From assembly GCA_036346205.1 (NCBI GenBank), contig JARFJB010001976.1, positions 296,001 through 360,000 of the forward strand: a DNA stretch of 64,000 nt, in the 5' to 3' direction. Shown one piece after another: positions 44,100 to 56,213 of this stretch. This DNA is from Vesta saturnalis (taxonomy: Eukaryota; Arthropoda; Insecta; Coleoptera; Lampyridae). Each line of letters opens with the position of its first letter. Positions within the stretch are counted from its first letter, which is position 1. The notes beneath the pieces are model-generated. The model did no database searches. It was given only the letters and a program-made list of their open reading frames with translations, and was not told the origin of the DNA. The position numbers and the translations under genes were made by a program.

Positions 44100-45860
44100 G
44101 CCGCAAAAATGAAATAAATCTCGATTGCATAAATTTTTATACCTATATATGTACATGTAGGTTGCGTAGTCGCTTCTATAAAAAACATTCATAACACGAT
44201 TTAATCATTTTAAATCTGATTATGTTTTTAGGCTTATTTGAATTTGGATTAACAAACTTTATTAAGAACGGCTATGTCTAATTGAATTATCATTAAAAAA
44301 CGTGTTTACACATTATAAAAGTGATTGTTATTCAAATATTGAACGAATAGTTAATTTCCAGTTGAGGATTCTTTTGCGATCAAATTTGGTTAAGTGCCAA
44401 ATAGGTAAATCAATTCGCTTATTATCAAAGACTTTATTTCTATAATATCATAAACACTACGCCCTTATTTATCCAAACAAAATAAACATAAAACTTTCTT
44501 CTGTTTCAAATAAATTAATATTCAATTAAAATAATAAAATAAACTTAAGTGTTTGTGTGGATGTATGTAGTATCCACGATAACTCGGTAACGATAAGACG
44601 TTCGTGCTTAAAATGTATCATATAAGCTTTCGTATCGACTTTAAAGTTTTCTATGGTTACTGTTTGAAAAACAAAACTAAATAGGTATCTGTGAATTGAA
44701 TATTTAGGATTGTTATTTATTGTTTACTCGTTACTTATTTCTCTGCCCCAATGATCGAAATTTTCTGTATTTTGTCATGTATCCATGATTTTATCAAGAT
44801 AAATTTCGAAATTTTAAATTATTTGTTAGTACCAAACAATTTGAATGGGGTATAGATTCTCGTAATGGAATGTAATAACGCAGTAATGATGGGAGAAACG
44901 TTTCGATTGTAACCTTTTGTCGTTTACGTAATTTAAAAGTTTACGAATTTTTTTTGTATTTTCTAAAAGGAAAATGTGATTCACATTTTGGTATCGATAT
45001 TTAGGGAGGCCCTGTTACTGGAGTTTGAAAGGAAAAATTCGTTAGTGTATTTATAAATAAGGATAGTTTTAGAAATCACGTTGGGATTGCATCATATAAA
45101 ATTTAATTAAAGAACGTATTCAAATATTACTTTGCAAGGTACATCTTTTGTAAAAGTTCTAGTTAGCCGCCAGATAGGCACTGTTCCGATTGATAAGAGT
45201 TTAAATATCAACTTTCTCAGATAAGATTTCGAGTAGAAACAGGCTTGCTGACAAAGCAATCTCTCCCGACGTTTTGCGAATTTAGGCTTCGTGTATGCGC
45301 GGAGTGATATATTTAAGTTTTTTGGGCAAATTAGAGTGGAGGTGGTTGGAAAACCAATGTGGCCGAAAGTAAAATTTTTATGTTAACAGTAGTAGTACAG
45401 GCGTAGAAACGTATAGTTTGAGGGGGCGTAGTTATCGCGAAACGACGTTGATCGAGGTTCGTGTAGACCGAATTTTAGAAAAAGGGCGTTCTACCCCTAA
45501 GCCAAAATCCAAAAAGGGATCATATAAGTGTTCAACCTTCACGAGACCTATTTATCGTTATGTGTAGTGAATCCTCAAGGACAGTTATCCAGAACACCGC
45601 TGAGTATTAAGTACCTAGTGCTTTCGCTTTCCTCTGGGGAAGATTTCGCTTGTTTTGCGGAAAAATTCAACGTTCGTTTCAAAATTACAAACATTAAGTA
45701 GTTCGCAGTGCGCCACTTATTCAAATGACCTGCTACTAAAGAAATAAGACATTTTTTTGTAATTTAAAGTCACAAGAATTAATCGGAACTTGTACATTAT
45801 AGTTGTGTGAAGATAATAAGCAACCCCTGTAAATCATTTCGCTTGAGCAGTATAGTTAAA
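44100..45860. other. No recognisable gene
   Basis: AT-rich, no supported ORF or element ends. Confidence 0.45.
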
Positions 45861-45868
45861 GAAATTAA

Positions 45869-46062
45869 AACCAAGTGAACGAATTACGTGTCAATGTAAA
45901 CATTTGCGTACACGATCCATTGAGAATCGTACAACTACGCAAAGCAAAAGGCAGCCGTCACCAGCTGTATGATATCACAAACGTCCCCAGCATCAATCAT
46001 CGTCGAGGTTATCGTCCGTACCAGATTCTGTGTAACAAAATGGGCTTCTTCAATGAAAGGTA
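45869..46062 (+). CDS. Possible host exon with splice donor, product unknown
   Basis: Open frame of about 64 codons in a locally GC-richer patch: ICVHDPLRIVQLRKAKGSRH, then LYDITNVPSINHRRGYRPYQ and CNKMGFFNER. It ends exactly at a good donor, AAAG followed by GTAAGT at 46,062. There is no ATG before residue 55, so it would be an internal exon. The presumed acceptor side (about 45,860-45,875) lacks a good pyrimidine tract. Not recognised. The nearby sequence shows no element hallmark. Confidence 0.35.
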
Positions 46063-46069
46063 AGTTTTG

Positions 46070-46920
46070 TGTTTTTAATATGGAGATTGACAAAATTTAA
46101 ATAAATATTTGAGTGTATTTTATTATGATGTTATTTAGGTATAAAAATGAAAGCATCAACGCACTGTTTAATTTTTTTAGAGATTCACTTTCGATCATTT
46201 TATCGTTTAAATTATAAGGACAGTGCTTTCATCCCAAGATTTGTCCAAATTTATTTGTAGTGTTTATTAATGTTATTCAAACTGACGAACGTCTATATCG
46301 AAATTACTATAGGTTTATGCGAAGATAGTTTGCAAATTCTAGCTAGAATCGCCGCCAAATTTAGATAAGCTCTTTGACGTTATTTTATAATCAACATTGT
46401 TTCCGATTCCTTTGATCTTATATCATTATTTATTTTATATACATTATATTTATTTAGGTTATTGGACTTTTTTTATTATGTGAACCTACGATTACACAGC
46501 ATCTTAGGACATGTAATTTTTGTATTTATTTCTTAATTTCCTCATTAAATTAACGTAATTATATCAAGTTTAGTTTGAATGAAACATTTACGGCCGAAAG
46601 TTTTCAATGTATTATTTAATTATTACGTACATTTAGAGGCCGATGAATATTGCATTGTTTTTTTTTTCTTGTTTTTCTTATGAATTGAGCATAATTAAAC
46701 TTAATTTGAGGGGATTAACGCAACTTGACTACATATTAGTGTTTGTTTATCAAATAAGTGATTGATTCTTGCGGCACGCTATTATTTTATTAAAGCGTGC
46801 AAATATTTGTTTTGAAGCGTTTCAGGTTGGCGAAAGATCTGCTGATCCTAGAGGCGCCTGAGGAGATTACGTATAGATAAGCAAGTTATTTGGGTATCAT
46901 GAGCGAGTTCTGAACTATAG
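46070..46920. other. No recognisable gene
   Basis: AT-rich; consistent with an intron following the donor at 46,063 but with no further evidence. Confidence 0.4.
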
Positions 46921-46929
46921 TAATTAGGA

Positions 46930-47140
46930 ATTTCATCCCCTATTGTAATTTTTCAAATATCTTGTCGCCCATTTCCGGTTTTATGACGATTTCAACACCT
47001 ATTTTGAGTTATGAATGATATGCTATCCTATCGTGCGCAAAATTAATTAACATCTGACCCACACTCGGCCGCTGGCTAGTCGTGCAAAAGCGAAGTTTAT
47101 CTGTTATACTGCCAGTTTATACCGTAACAATTTACTGCCG
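46930..47140. repeat. Dispersed repeat copy 2
   Basis: Same wording as 42,330-42,530: TTTCATCCCCTATTGTAAT, CATCTGACCCACACTC, GCTGGCTAGTCGTGCAAAA and CAGTTTATACCGTAACA. Confidence 0.65.
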
Positions 47141-47149
47141 TTACCATTT

Positions 47150-48683
47150 ACTTTATAAATCATAAGTGATTAAATTATTTTTGTTGTTGTATTTACCTTT
47201 TCTATTTCATAAAAGTTCTAAATAAACCTATTAGTGTCAGCTATGTTATGTACTTGGATTCTGGTAGCTCGAAATTCATGCATTTTGCAGATATCTGTTA
47301 CTTTGCTAAATCACCACTAGATGGTGGTACCATTAAATAATTACATATTATTACAATTCTTTATTGAAACATACACATATAAATTTGATATTGGCGCAAT
47401 GATATTTGATAAGGAAATTTTGTTGAAGACCTTTTCTGAAGGTGTGCTTCTTTCTGAAACGGCCGTTTTGTGTGATGTGAATACATTTTAGAAAAATTTC
47501 TCTTGTTGCTGTTTATTCGACGTAATTACCAGTTTTATATGAGAATTTTTCATAGAAAATAGTGCTTATCATAAAAAATATGTTACTTGCACAAAAAGTT
47601 GGTAACTTTGCTCTGCGTTTTCAACCTTGTTGTAATTAGAATTTCTCTTTCAGGATTATTATACGATAATTCAATACTGTTTTCTTAAAACAATTATAAG
47701 TTAACCGTTAAAATCATCTCGTCTTCGATCTACAGAGGTAAAACAACGTTATATGAATAAACATGTTACCTTATTTTCAGTTCTTTTTTCTCGTCTCTCA
47801 TTCTCTTAGTTTTCTTCACGTATTCGTTAAATATCCATTAGTGTACCTTTCGTCTCACAGTTGGTTTTGCTACGATGTTATTTTAATTGGAATTTAAGCT
47901 GTACTAACTAAGGCTCAAGTATTCGTCACCAGGTCAGATTAATCCATTATCGCATGTACTATTAAACATTGTATTGCTGAGTTTACTTCCTAGCCTGTTA
48001 TAGATTATCCGCCGCATTAAGCAGGGATCACTACAGCCTCTAAAAAAGACTAAGTGCATTTAAATTAAGCCTATTACAAAGTTTTTTTAATAAACTGTTA
48101 ACCTTTGTTGCAATTTATTTGTCATATTGATATCCGAACCCATTTAACTTTCACAAAGATTTCACTAACGTAGAACTGCTATAACTTTATCAAACCATTA
48201 ACTAATATTTTATGCAGATATTATAACCAAATTTAGAGTAATTATTACTGAACTTGTACATAAAACACCCAGTGATGTGTTAGTCTCTAGCGTCCATTTT
48301 TCATATTATTTTATTAACTGCTATTTACCCTTCCGTGCGCAGTAGGAAAAACTCAAAGCATAAATTGTGTATACCGGTTGTCTATTTCGTATTATTTATC
48401 TACCTAGGTCAAACGTTAGTGCGGGACTCCGTGTTATTTTACGTTGTCTGTTAGCTTTTAAGTACAGATTTTCTTTCATTATGGATAAGAGAGTTCAGAT
48501 CATTGATATCTAATTTTACTTGATTAGCTACTTGTATATGGATGCTAGGATTCATATAGTAAACTGGACAAGCTTCTCCGATTATTTATATAATTGAATT
48601 TATCATTATTAAGGGGGGTTGGTGTATGGATATTTGGATAAAGGAAAGTTGGATTGTTACCTTTCTGAATTAAAATATTACTA

Positions 48684-48730
<47 letters not shown>

Positions 48731-49460
48731 CATTTTCCTTTTTAGGTTTACGACTGAAAAATCTTTTAACGTACCAGAGAGGGTCATTACGTTCTTTTGA
48801 GGTTATTTATAAATTAATAAGTTGATGTTTTACAAGTAAAATCTCGCAACTTGTCCTCGTCATTATTAATCTTGAAAATATATGTTAACTACGAATTTTT
48901 ATTGTTTCATATACCATGATAGTGGGATAAATTATGTCGACTGCTTAGCCGTCGTGTTATTATTAGATATATTAATACATACAAATATTATCCATTGTTG
49001 GGAAATTCATAAATAAATTCCGCTTACTGAGGGAACTTTCGTGTATTTGTTATTCCTGTTGCTTCCCTGGTTCAAGCTTTACGAGGTCTCTCTTTCAAGA
49101 AATAATAATTTTCTTTCTTTAAAGCTTGTGGCGCTTGTTTTTTGTCTGTTCTCCCTATCTTTCTGTATACAATTTTCTTCTTGCTGTCAAACTAACCTAA
49201 CCATCTATTTGCTCTTTATAAACGCTTCAAAACACCTACGCTATCCGAGTGCTCTGCGGCCTCAGGATCGTTTGACTAAGTTACTAGTCCAGCTAACTAA
49301 CTTCTTCCAATTTTATGCGACGTGGTAGGTTAGACATGTGATTAACGATTAACTTTATCAAAAAACGTGTAAACATATTTCTCAAAGATAATTGAATTTT
49401 ACAAAACTTTTCTTTGTAAAGTTTCTTAATACGAAACCAAATAAGCCATATAAATTAATT
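47150..49460. other. No supported gene; contains a (TA)n tract at 48,689-48,728
   Basis: AT-rich. A 95-codon hydrophobic frame (49,041-49,328) has no motif and TTG as its opening codon. The TA run of about 40 bases is the only clear feature. Confidence 0.5.
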
Positions 49461-49464
49461 AAAT

Positions 49465-50515
49465 AGATTTAGATTATTGTTGTTTTTACAATGTTGTCTA
49501 TTTTCATTATTAACGCTTTAGAAAAGACATAATAGACTGGCAGAAATGATACTTTTTTAATAACCATAGACTTATTTCTGCTCTTTGGAAGGTAATGTTT
49601 TAGGCGTCAAAGACATAAAATAAGTTAATAACGTTTACGACTTTCCTTCGGGCACAACTCGCCCATTTTACAATTTCAAATTGTTAATAACTTACGAGAT
49701 TCTGCACGATAGACAAACTTTTGCGATATGTTTATATAGAAGGTTTGAAACAAAATGTATATCGTAAGCCAAACGGCAGAGAATTCCAGTCGGTTCAAAA
49801 TGCTGAAATATACAGGGTGTTAGGTAAACATGCGGAAAACATTCAAGGGGTTATTTTTTGGCCTATTCTAAGAATATTTTGTACTATGATGATTTTTAAA
49901 AAAACCCCTTTGTTTTGAAGATACAGGGAGAACAAAATTTGCGACATTAACAACATGTTATTATCAAAAAGTACATCTAAAGTTGTTCAATCTACAATAA
50001 ATGTTCGAAATGACTTCCTGTAGCCTGGATACAAGCAATCAATCTTCTCGTCATTGACTGCCGAACTCTTTCAAACACACCAGGGTCGTTTCTAGTTGAG
50101 TTACACCCAGCAATTATCCGATTTTTCAAGTCGTACAAATTCTCCAAATTCTACCTTAGGAATTTTTTTGCCGCTAAATTACGCGTCATATCAAAAAGTT
50201 CCATAGAATATAATTAATCGATCTGTTTAAGGTCTATATCTAGCTATTTTTGTATCTTTGAAAAATCTAATCAGCTCTAAGCCAGATGAAAACAAGCTTA
50301 AATACAAAATTTTAAATACGTAGGTGTTTTCGTTCTGGAATTTTTCAAAAATCATCATAGGACAAAATATTCTTAGAATAGGCCAAGAAATAACCCCGTG
50401 AATTTTTGCCGCATGTTTACCTAACACCCTGTATACACGTGTGAAATTGATAAATAAACGAGGCGTTTGCATAATTGACAAATTTAAAGAAAATTTCAAT
50501 TGCCTTACGTCATTT
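49465..50515. mobile_element. Second copy of the 39.1-40.5 kb TIR family, interrupted by a mariner
   Basis: 49,480-49,530 matches the left arm (TTTTTACAATGTTGTCTATTTTC). 49,535-49,810 matches 40,120-40,352 (including TCGTAAGCCAAACG and TGCTGAAATA). The match resumes at 50,436 (CACGTGTGAAATTG against CGCGTGTGAAACTG at 40,354). The intervening 49,811-50,433 is a separate element. Confidence 0.75.
49811..50433 (-). mobile_element. Mariner deletion derivative with intact ends
   Basis: TACAGGGTGTTAGGTAAACA at the left is mirrored by TGTTTACCTAACACCCTGTA at the right. The arms are about 105 bases, and TA is duplicated on both sides (49,809-49,810 and 50,434-50,435). The interior keeps only the C-terminal end of a transposase on the minus strand (about 49,990-50,150: NRIIAGCNSTRNDPGVFERV, then RLIACIQATGSHFEHLL), so it cannot move by itself. 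Confidence 0.9.
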
Positions 50516-50539
50516 GATGTAAAAAACTGTATCTAAAAT

Positions 50540-50845
50540 GTACGGGGTGGCCAACTAAGAATGCGAGGTACTGTATCTGGAAAACTATACATCGTAGAGG
50601 CTTGCGGAAAAAAAGTTATTACTAAAACGGCCAATACAAAAACATGGAAAATATTTTCATGTTTCTGAAATGGTCGCTAACTGCAATCTTGAATCTAAAA
50701 AAGTGATGTTTCTGTGAATGCTGTTATATTAACCTAATAAAAAAATAACTGTTTTGTCTAGTCATGAGAGGCTTCAGCAATGCATAGAGCGTGATGGTCA
50801 GCATTTCGAGCATTTACGGGGGCATTTAAAACCTTCCTTCTTTAA
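50540..50845 (+). pseudogene. Mariner remnant, C-terminal transposase end
   Basis: Begins at a TIR-like ACGGGGTGGCCAACTAAG (about 50,541) and ends with a frame reading HERLQQCIERDGQHFEHL (about 50,761-50,815), the typical mariner C-terminus. The rest of the gene is gone. Confidence 0.55.
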
Positions 50846-51024
50846 ATCGGTCCTTTTCAGGGCCACAACTTACATAATAGAAACAATTCCAGAAAAATAT
50901 AAAAAATATAAAAATAAAAATTTAAGGGATTTTCGTATAAAGTCTTCTTTGACCGATATTTTAGGTTAGGAACAAGATATCGACATGCAGTTTTCGCGAA
51001 CTTCTTTAGGAATCATTTAGCTAC

Positions 51025-51423
51025 TTGTTCATGAAAAAAAGTCATACCAATGCATTTAATTTTTTTGTGAAAGTTAACCGTTTATGTCGGAATGTCGAAC
51101 AAAGTTCTCTATCGACGACATGTGAAACTAACAAAATTTCAACTGAAGACGTAGAACATGTTTTTGCGGTAGTTGGTGCAGTTATCCAAAATCTCAATAT
51201 TAGTGAAAATCAGATATCGAAAATACTAACATTAGGCAAGCAAGTATTTCAAGAATCTTTAAAAAACAAAGATTTCATTTTTATAAAATTAAGCATTGCC
51301 AAGAGCTGTATGGAAATGATTTTGACAACCGAACGATGTACCGGTCAGATTTTGAAACGTCAAGCGTTTCCACAAACAGAATCAAAGAAATACAAAAGGT
51401 GTCAAATTGTAATTTCATTGTAG
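51025..51423 (+). CDS. Unidentified open frame, 132 codons
   Basis: Opens MFMKKSHTNAFNFFVKVNRL, contains ISTEDVEHVFAVVGAVIQNL and a helix-rich middle, and ends KRCQIVISL. No motif recognised. It sits between two mariner remnants and uses AT-rich codons like its surroundings, so it may be a stray piece of a transposon or a decayed host exon. Low confidence that it is expressed. Confidence 0.3.
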   Translation: MFMKKSHTNAFNFFVKVNRLCRNVEQSSLSTTCETNKISTEDVEHVFAVVGAVIQNLNISENQISKILTLGKQVFQESLKNKDFIFIKLSIAKSCMEMILTTERCTGQILKRQAFPQTESKKYKRCQIVISL

Positions 51424-51439
51424 GTAATATTCACAATAA

Positions 51440-52600
51440 ACTGATTCAAAAGCGTGTATTATACGTTGCCTCATATTGTCTGCTGTAGCTGGAGGCGTCT
51501 GGTACACAATATTGTGTATGTATCCTATCGGAAAAATCCATTTTCGTCAAGTCTAGGGATCTAGGTGGCCAACTGATAGGACCAACACGGCTAATCTATC
51601 TACCTTCAAATTCTTAATTCAAAATCCGTCGTACCTCTAGTGCAAAATATGCTGGAGCACCGTCGTGCTAGATCCACACATCTTTCCTTAGAGCTGAAGG
51701 AACGTTCTGCAGAATTGCAAGAAATTTAAATGTTGTGTACTATTTAGATGCCCATGAAAGAAACGTGGTCCAATTATAAAGTTCTCATAATAGCACCGCA
51801 AACATTTACAGTCGATTGTCTCTGCTTATCAACCGCCCTCACAAGTTTTGGATTTTCTGTTGCATTATGATGAAGAGTACGGACGGTTTGAGCAACCACT
51901 TTGCGTAAACGTCTATTCGACAATAAATAATACTTTCTGGAAGAACTTAGGTAAAATGCTTTCCATTTCCAACCCCTACTCGCAAAATCTAGTTTCTAAA
52001 TCGGACCCCTTGATATTTTAGTCGAACGAGTGGATGGCTCCGCAATTACTGATAACAAAATATTTCGTTCATCTTTGCTGAGATAACAAACAATTTTGTT
52101 GAAAAGATTCCATTATAAAAATCATGTCAACGAGCTCGTTTCTTTCAAACTGCATATTGACTCACTAAAAACTGTATGATGGTATGTGACATACAACAAA
52201 TGAACAAAAAAGAAACTACGTACCCACTAATCCAATCAGGAAAGAATAATATGGTAATATTGAAGGCAAAAATATTAGAAATCGCTGATGTAACCCCTAA
52301 TTTTCAACAATCATCAGGATTTTAACATTTGACACTTTTTGTATGTATGTGTTTTTGTTTGCCAAAGCTTTTGACGTATCACAATCTGGCCGGTAAACTA
52401 GATCCAATCGAAAACAAATAATTTATCGGTTTGTCATGAAAAAGTAAGAACAGCTTAGAAATTATTGACTTTAGGTACAGTTCATTATGGACAAACATGC
52501 AGCGTAATTATTGAGTCATTCCAAAAATTCAATAATATGCAGGATGTTCATTAGAAAAAATTGAGTAAACGCTGTTTGAAAATCTCCAATTAGTAATGGT
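51440..52600 (-). pseudogene. Decayed mariner-like transposase
   Basis: The minus strand gives fragments WPPRSLDLTKMDF (about 51,535-51,575), a STTVLQHILH piece corresponding to the second-Asp region (about 51,645-51,680), and C-terminal wording near 51,470. The DNA aligns by eye with 62,490-62,830, including GTTCTGCAGAA, TTAGATGCCCATG and CTTATCAACCGCCCTCACAA. The 5' side ends near 52,560-52,590, matching the inverted sequence at 62,240-62,275. Heavily broken. Confidence 0.65.
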
Positions 52601-52605
52601 GAACT

Positions 52606-52854
52606 TTGTCGCGACCATTTTTTTACATTTTCTTTTATACCTTTTATACAATGCGTCATCCAAAACCAAAAATTCAAACATTATGGAATGAGAATTTAGA
52701 GCAGATTGTGAAACATGAAAAATATATACGGTGTTCTTTTAAAAAAATATTCCCGAAGGTGACCGGCTTCAAAAGTTCACGATGTGAAATTATTTTCAAA
52801 ATGTGCGTATTTCGTTACAAAACTATTTTTTGTGAAACATTTCTCCACGTTTAG
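52606..52854 (+). other. Unassigned short frame
   Basis: 82 codons, Phe/Lys-rich, TTG-like opening codon, with no motif. Probably chance. Confidence 0.2.
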
Positions 52855-52883
52855 TTAATGAAACCTATATTGGACTTTGACGC

Positions 52884-52887
<4 letters not shown>

Positions 52888-52950
<63 letters not shown>
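52888..52950. repeat. (TA)n microsatellite
   Basis: TA run directly abutting the Tc1-like element. Confidence 0.95.
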
Positions 52951-52953
<3 letters not shown>

Positions 52954-53765
52954 AAAAATGCAACACGAAGATGGCGATGGAATTTTTGAACCAAACTTGG
53001 CAGAAATGTTTAAATAGTCAAATGTAGTAATTGGTTAAAATTTAAAAGAAATTAAACAGAAGAAAAAGGCATTGTTTATTAATAATGTGTTGGGCCCCCC
53101 CCTATTAGTTTCATACTCCCGCACCCTTCTTGGCATGAATTACAACAGGTAGTTTATTTCTTCCTGAGCTATTGCATCCCAGGCAATCTGTAATTCATGT
53201 CGGAGAGCTTCTAGTGCCTGTGGAGGATTGGCTAATTGCTAGAGTCTTCTACCCGTAATGTCCCACACATATTCGATGGGCGAAAGGCCGGGAAATCTAG
53301 GTGGCCGCGACAAGATATTGACATCAGCCTTTTCGAAGCGCTCGATAGAATGTCTTGCAATGTGGGAACGGGCATTATCCTGTTTGAAAATCGGGTCTTC
53401 CAGTTACTGAAGGAATGGAAGGATTTGGGGTTCTACCACTTCATCAACATATCGGTAGGCATTCATATTACCTCGGATGAATACCAACTGAGACCTCCTT
53501 CCATAAACTATAGTACCCCGTACCATAACCCCCACAGTGTCGTGCACATGCCGCTCAACAGAAAACTGCACATTGCAACGTTCTCCACGTCTACGTCTGA
53601 CCCTCATGCGACCATCGTGCATTCCCAAACAGAATCAGGTTTGGTCACTGAAGACCATCCTATGCCATTCCACGTCCCAATCCAGTCGCAAGGTACACCA
53701 CTCCAAACTCTGCTGTCGATGACGAGCCGTCAGCGGATTATGATAAAATTTAAATTATTTAAAAA
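52951..53765 (-). pseudogene. Tc1-like (DD34E) transposase, 5'-truncated
   Basis: The right end of the element is at TACATAAAAAATGCAACACG (about 52,949), inserted at TA. The minus strand encodes the first catalytic region MVFSDQTRFCLG (about 53,625-53,660) and the middle VGVMVRGTIVYGRRSQLVFI (about 53,480-53,540). The second Asp is in FKQDNARSHIARHS (about 53,350-53,395) and the Glu in PGLSPIEYVWD (about 53,265-53,295), with 34 residues between them. The C-terminus reads MPRRVRECMKLIGGG (about 53,095-53,140). One or two stops and a shift break it. The N-terminal DNA-binding half is missing beyond 53,765. Confidence 0.85.
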
Positions 53766-53995
53766 AACCTTAAGGTTTAGGCATTTAAAACCTCATTAAA
53801 ACATTTATTTTATTGGAGAATTCAAAAATTCAAGGAGTTCAAGAAAAGGCAAATTTGATACCTACATAATATGCAAATAATTTTAAAAGGTAACCATAAT
53901 CGACCCCGTATATCCCAACAGTCAAACATTTTAAAAGTCACGTATTTTAGCCACAATATTCCATGCTGTATAATGTTAATAACCCAGTATACGTA

Positions 53996-56171
53996 TACAG
54001 GGTTTTTTAACGATGCAAGGAGGTTTCTCAAGCTTACACCATCGACGGTATCTATTAACTCATGTACGGATTTTATATAAACCTAGGAAGCCCATAATTT
54101 TAAAATATTAGCAAACATACAGAGTGTTCCAAAAATGCCTAACAAACCAGACTTTTTCTTATGAATCGCCCAATTTTTTCCTAAAAAATGAGATTTTGCT
54201 CATATTTCTGAGTAAGAATCATATGAGGTAATATGTATCTAAACCTCAAGGTTTTTGACTGATTCCTTTTGTTCTGGAAAATTTGATAGTTTTGATGGTA
54301 TCTAGAAACCCCTAAATTTCAGTGAATAGAAGGCATAGAAAAACGGAGAAATTGATATTTGAGTGTAAGGTGTATTACTTTAGGAAAACAGATCTCAAGT
54401 TGGGCTTTCTTACTAAATTTTTTAAAAAACAAAAGGTAACCAAATCAACAAATTAAGTTTACAATAAAATGGAAAACCTAAATGCAGTTTTTAATGCAAT
54501 TTTTCTCACAAATACAGTTGGTATAAGAACTGCTCAAAAACCTCCCCTTTCTGCTCAACTCATACCAGAAATCTGTTGCTACGGTTGTTCCTTACTTCAC
54601 AATGCTATCGAGGATTTACACTTTCGAAAGTGTCGTACGATACGTTACTTCATATCTTCCTAAGCAGTTGGCTTATAGTTAAACCCGGTGATCTTGGTGG
54701 ACAAGCTAAGGCAGTTGTTCAGATGTCGAACAGGAGCAAAATAGTGCAGAAATACCTAGTCATACGGGAACCACATATTCAATCGCGTGTGGAGGTCAAC
54801 GTCCTCCAGCAAATTACCCATTTTATAGTTTAAGAAATCTAGGTATGTTTCCCCTGTTAAACGCCCGTAGAAAAAATATGGCCCTATGACATGACCCCCA
54901 ATGATACCACTTCGGACTTTAATGACCACTGATGTTGGTAATCTGTTTGTCTGATCCAATAAGGATTTTGAGTATAATAATAATGGCAGTTGTGTTTATT
55001 TAGCAGACCATTATGATTGAATATAAATTCATCGCTAAATAGTACAAACTTCAAGAAAGGTTGTTGAGTAATTTTTTCCGTGATGTTATTACAGAAGGTT
55101 GGAAGCCATTACCATACAGTTGCGGGTGAAGCTTAATGTAATAAGTACCTATTTCTTGAAGACTTGCATGCGTTGTTTCCTACAGCGATAAAAGAACGGA
55201 AATTTAAACGTTTTCTTCCATTGTGAGCCGTTTGATAGCTTTCTTCTTAGGATAAAGTACACTACCAGTCGCTTAAAATCCCCTCTTCAGCTTAGTAAAT
55301 GCTTAACTTTAGGTCAGCGTGCGTGGTACGAACGGCCAGCCAATAGACAATTTCTGTCTGATTCAACCAATACACAAACCATATTTACCGTTTCTGCTAG
55401 TGTGGAACTCATAATTGCCCAATAAACACTAGTATTGTATTATTTTTTTCACTAATTCAAATCGTAATGTTGGTTAATAGACAAATAAAGTCAAAACTGC
55501 TGCTTGAATGTCATATTATGCAAATTTACTGTTTCTTGTCAAAATCATAGCAAACTGTTCCTTCAAAACAACGTGTTATTTGAAAGATTCTAAAGAACCA
55601 TTTTTTTGAGATATAGCAAAGGTGGTATTTATTTGAAGAGGAATGCATTCTGCTTCGAATAAAATTAAAATGTAGTGTTTCATTTAAAAAAATCAACTTC
55701 TAGATCTCTCAACATTCTCAAACTTGACAAGAAATTGTGGACATCCTGTATACTTTAACTCGAATTCTTGGATTCTGACAATTAGCACATCCTCAGATAC
55801 CATCTAAAAAGTAATTATGTTTCTCTATGCCGTCTACTCAGTGAGATTTAGAGGTTTCTAGATACCGCCGAAATTATCACGTTTTTCAGAAAAACACAGG
55901 AATAACTCCAAGGTTTAGATACATAATATTCCTGAGTTTATTACTCAGAAAAGTGAGCAGAATGTAATTCTATAGTAAAGGATTGGCCGATTCATAAAAA
56001 AAGAATAACTCTGGTTTGCTAGGCTTTTTTAAAACACTCGGTATGTTTGATAATATTTTAAAATTGTGGCCTTCGTAGGTTTATCTATTAATCTATGCAT
56101 AAGATAATAGACACCGTCGGTGGTGTAAGCTTGAGAGAACTATTTGGTATCGTTGAAAAGCCCTATATGTA
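53996..56171 (-). mobile_element. Mariner-like element with 375-bp TIRs and an inner end motif
   Basis: The outer left end TACAGGGTTTTTTAACGATG (53,996) is mirrored near 56,171 (AACGATACC side). Symmetry continues through the TACAGAGTGTTCC motif (54,118) and its partner near 56,045, then to about 54,370 and 55,790. The inner motif itself looks like a complete mariner terminus. Inside, on the minus strand, lies a broken transposase. Confidence 0.75.
54480..55300 (-). pseudogene. Broken mariner-like transposase inside the long-TIR element
   Basis: The minus-strand frame at 54,756-54,959 reads IKVRSGIIGGHVIGPYFFYG and then RLTGETYLDFLNYKMGNLLE, the segment preceding the second catalytic Asp in mariner-like enzymes. 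It ends NMWFPYD, with the conserved Asp position at the frame end. Flanking frames are broken, and earlier and later motifs are only faint. Confidence 0.7.
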
Positions 56172-56213
56172 CATGTATACCGTGTAAAAAAAGATAATGG
56201 AGAACTAGGGCGC

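Noticed and set aside
43796..44192. 130-codon minus frame rich in Val/Cys/Arg
   Set aside because: Product of the CA/ACGCAC repeat; low complexity.
49041..49328. 95-codon hydrophobic frame that could be a membrane protein
   Set aside because: Opens with TTG, has no motif and an irregular pattern; pyrimidine-rich DNA gives hydrophobic translations by chance.
53236..53799. 187-codon plus-strand frame
   Set aside because: Antisense shadow of the Tc1 transposase, whose DD34E motifs are on the minus strand.
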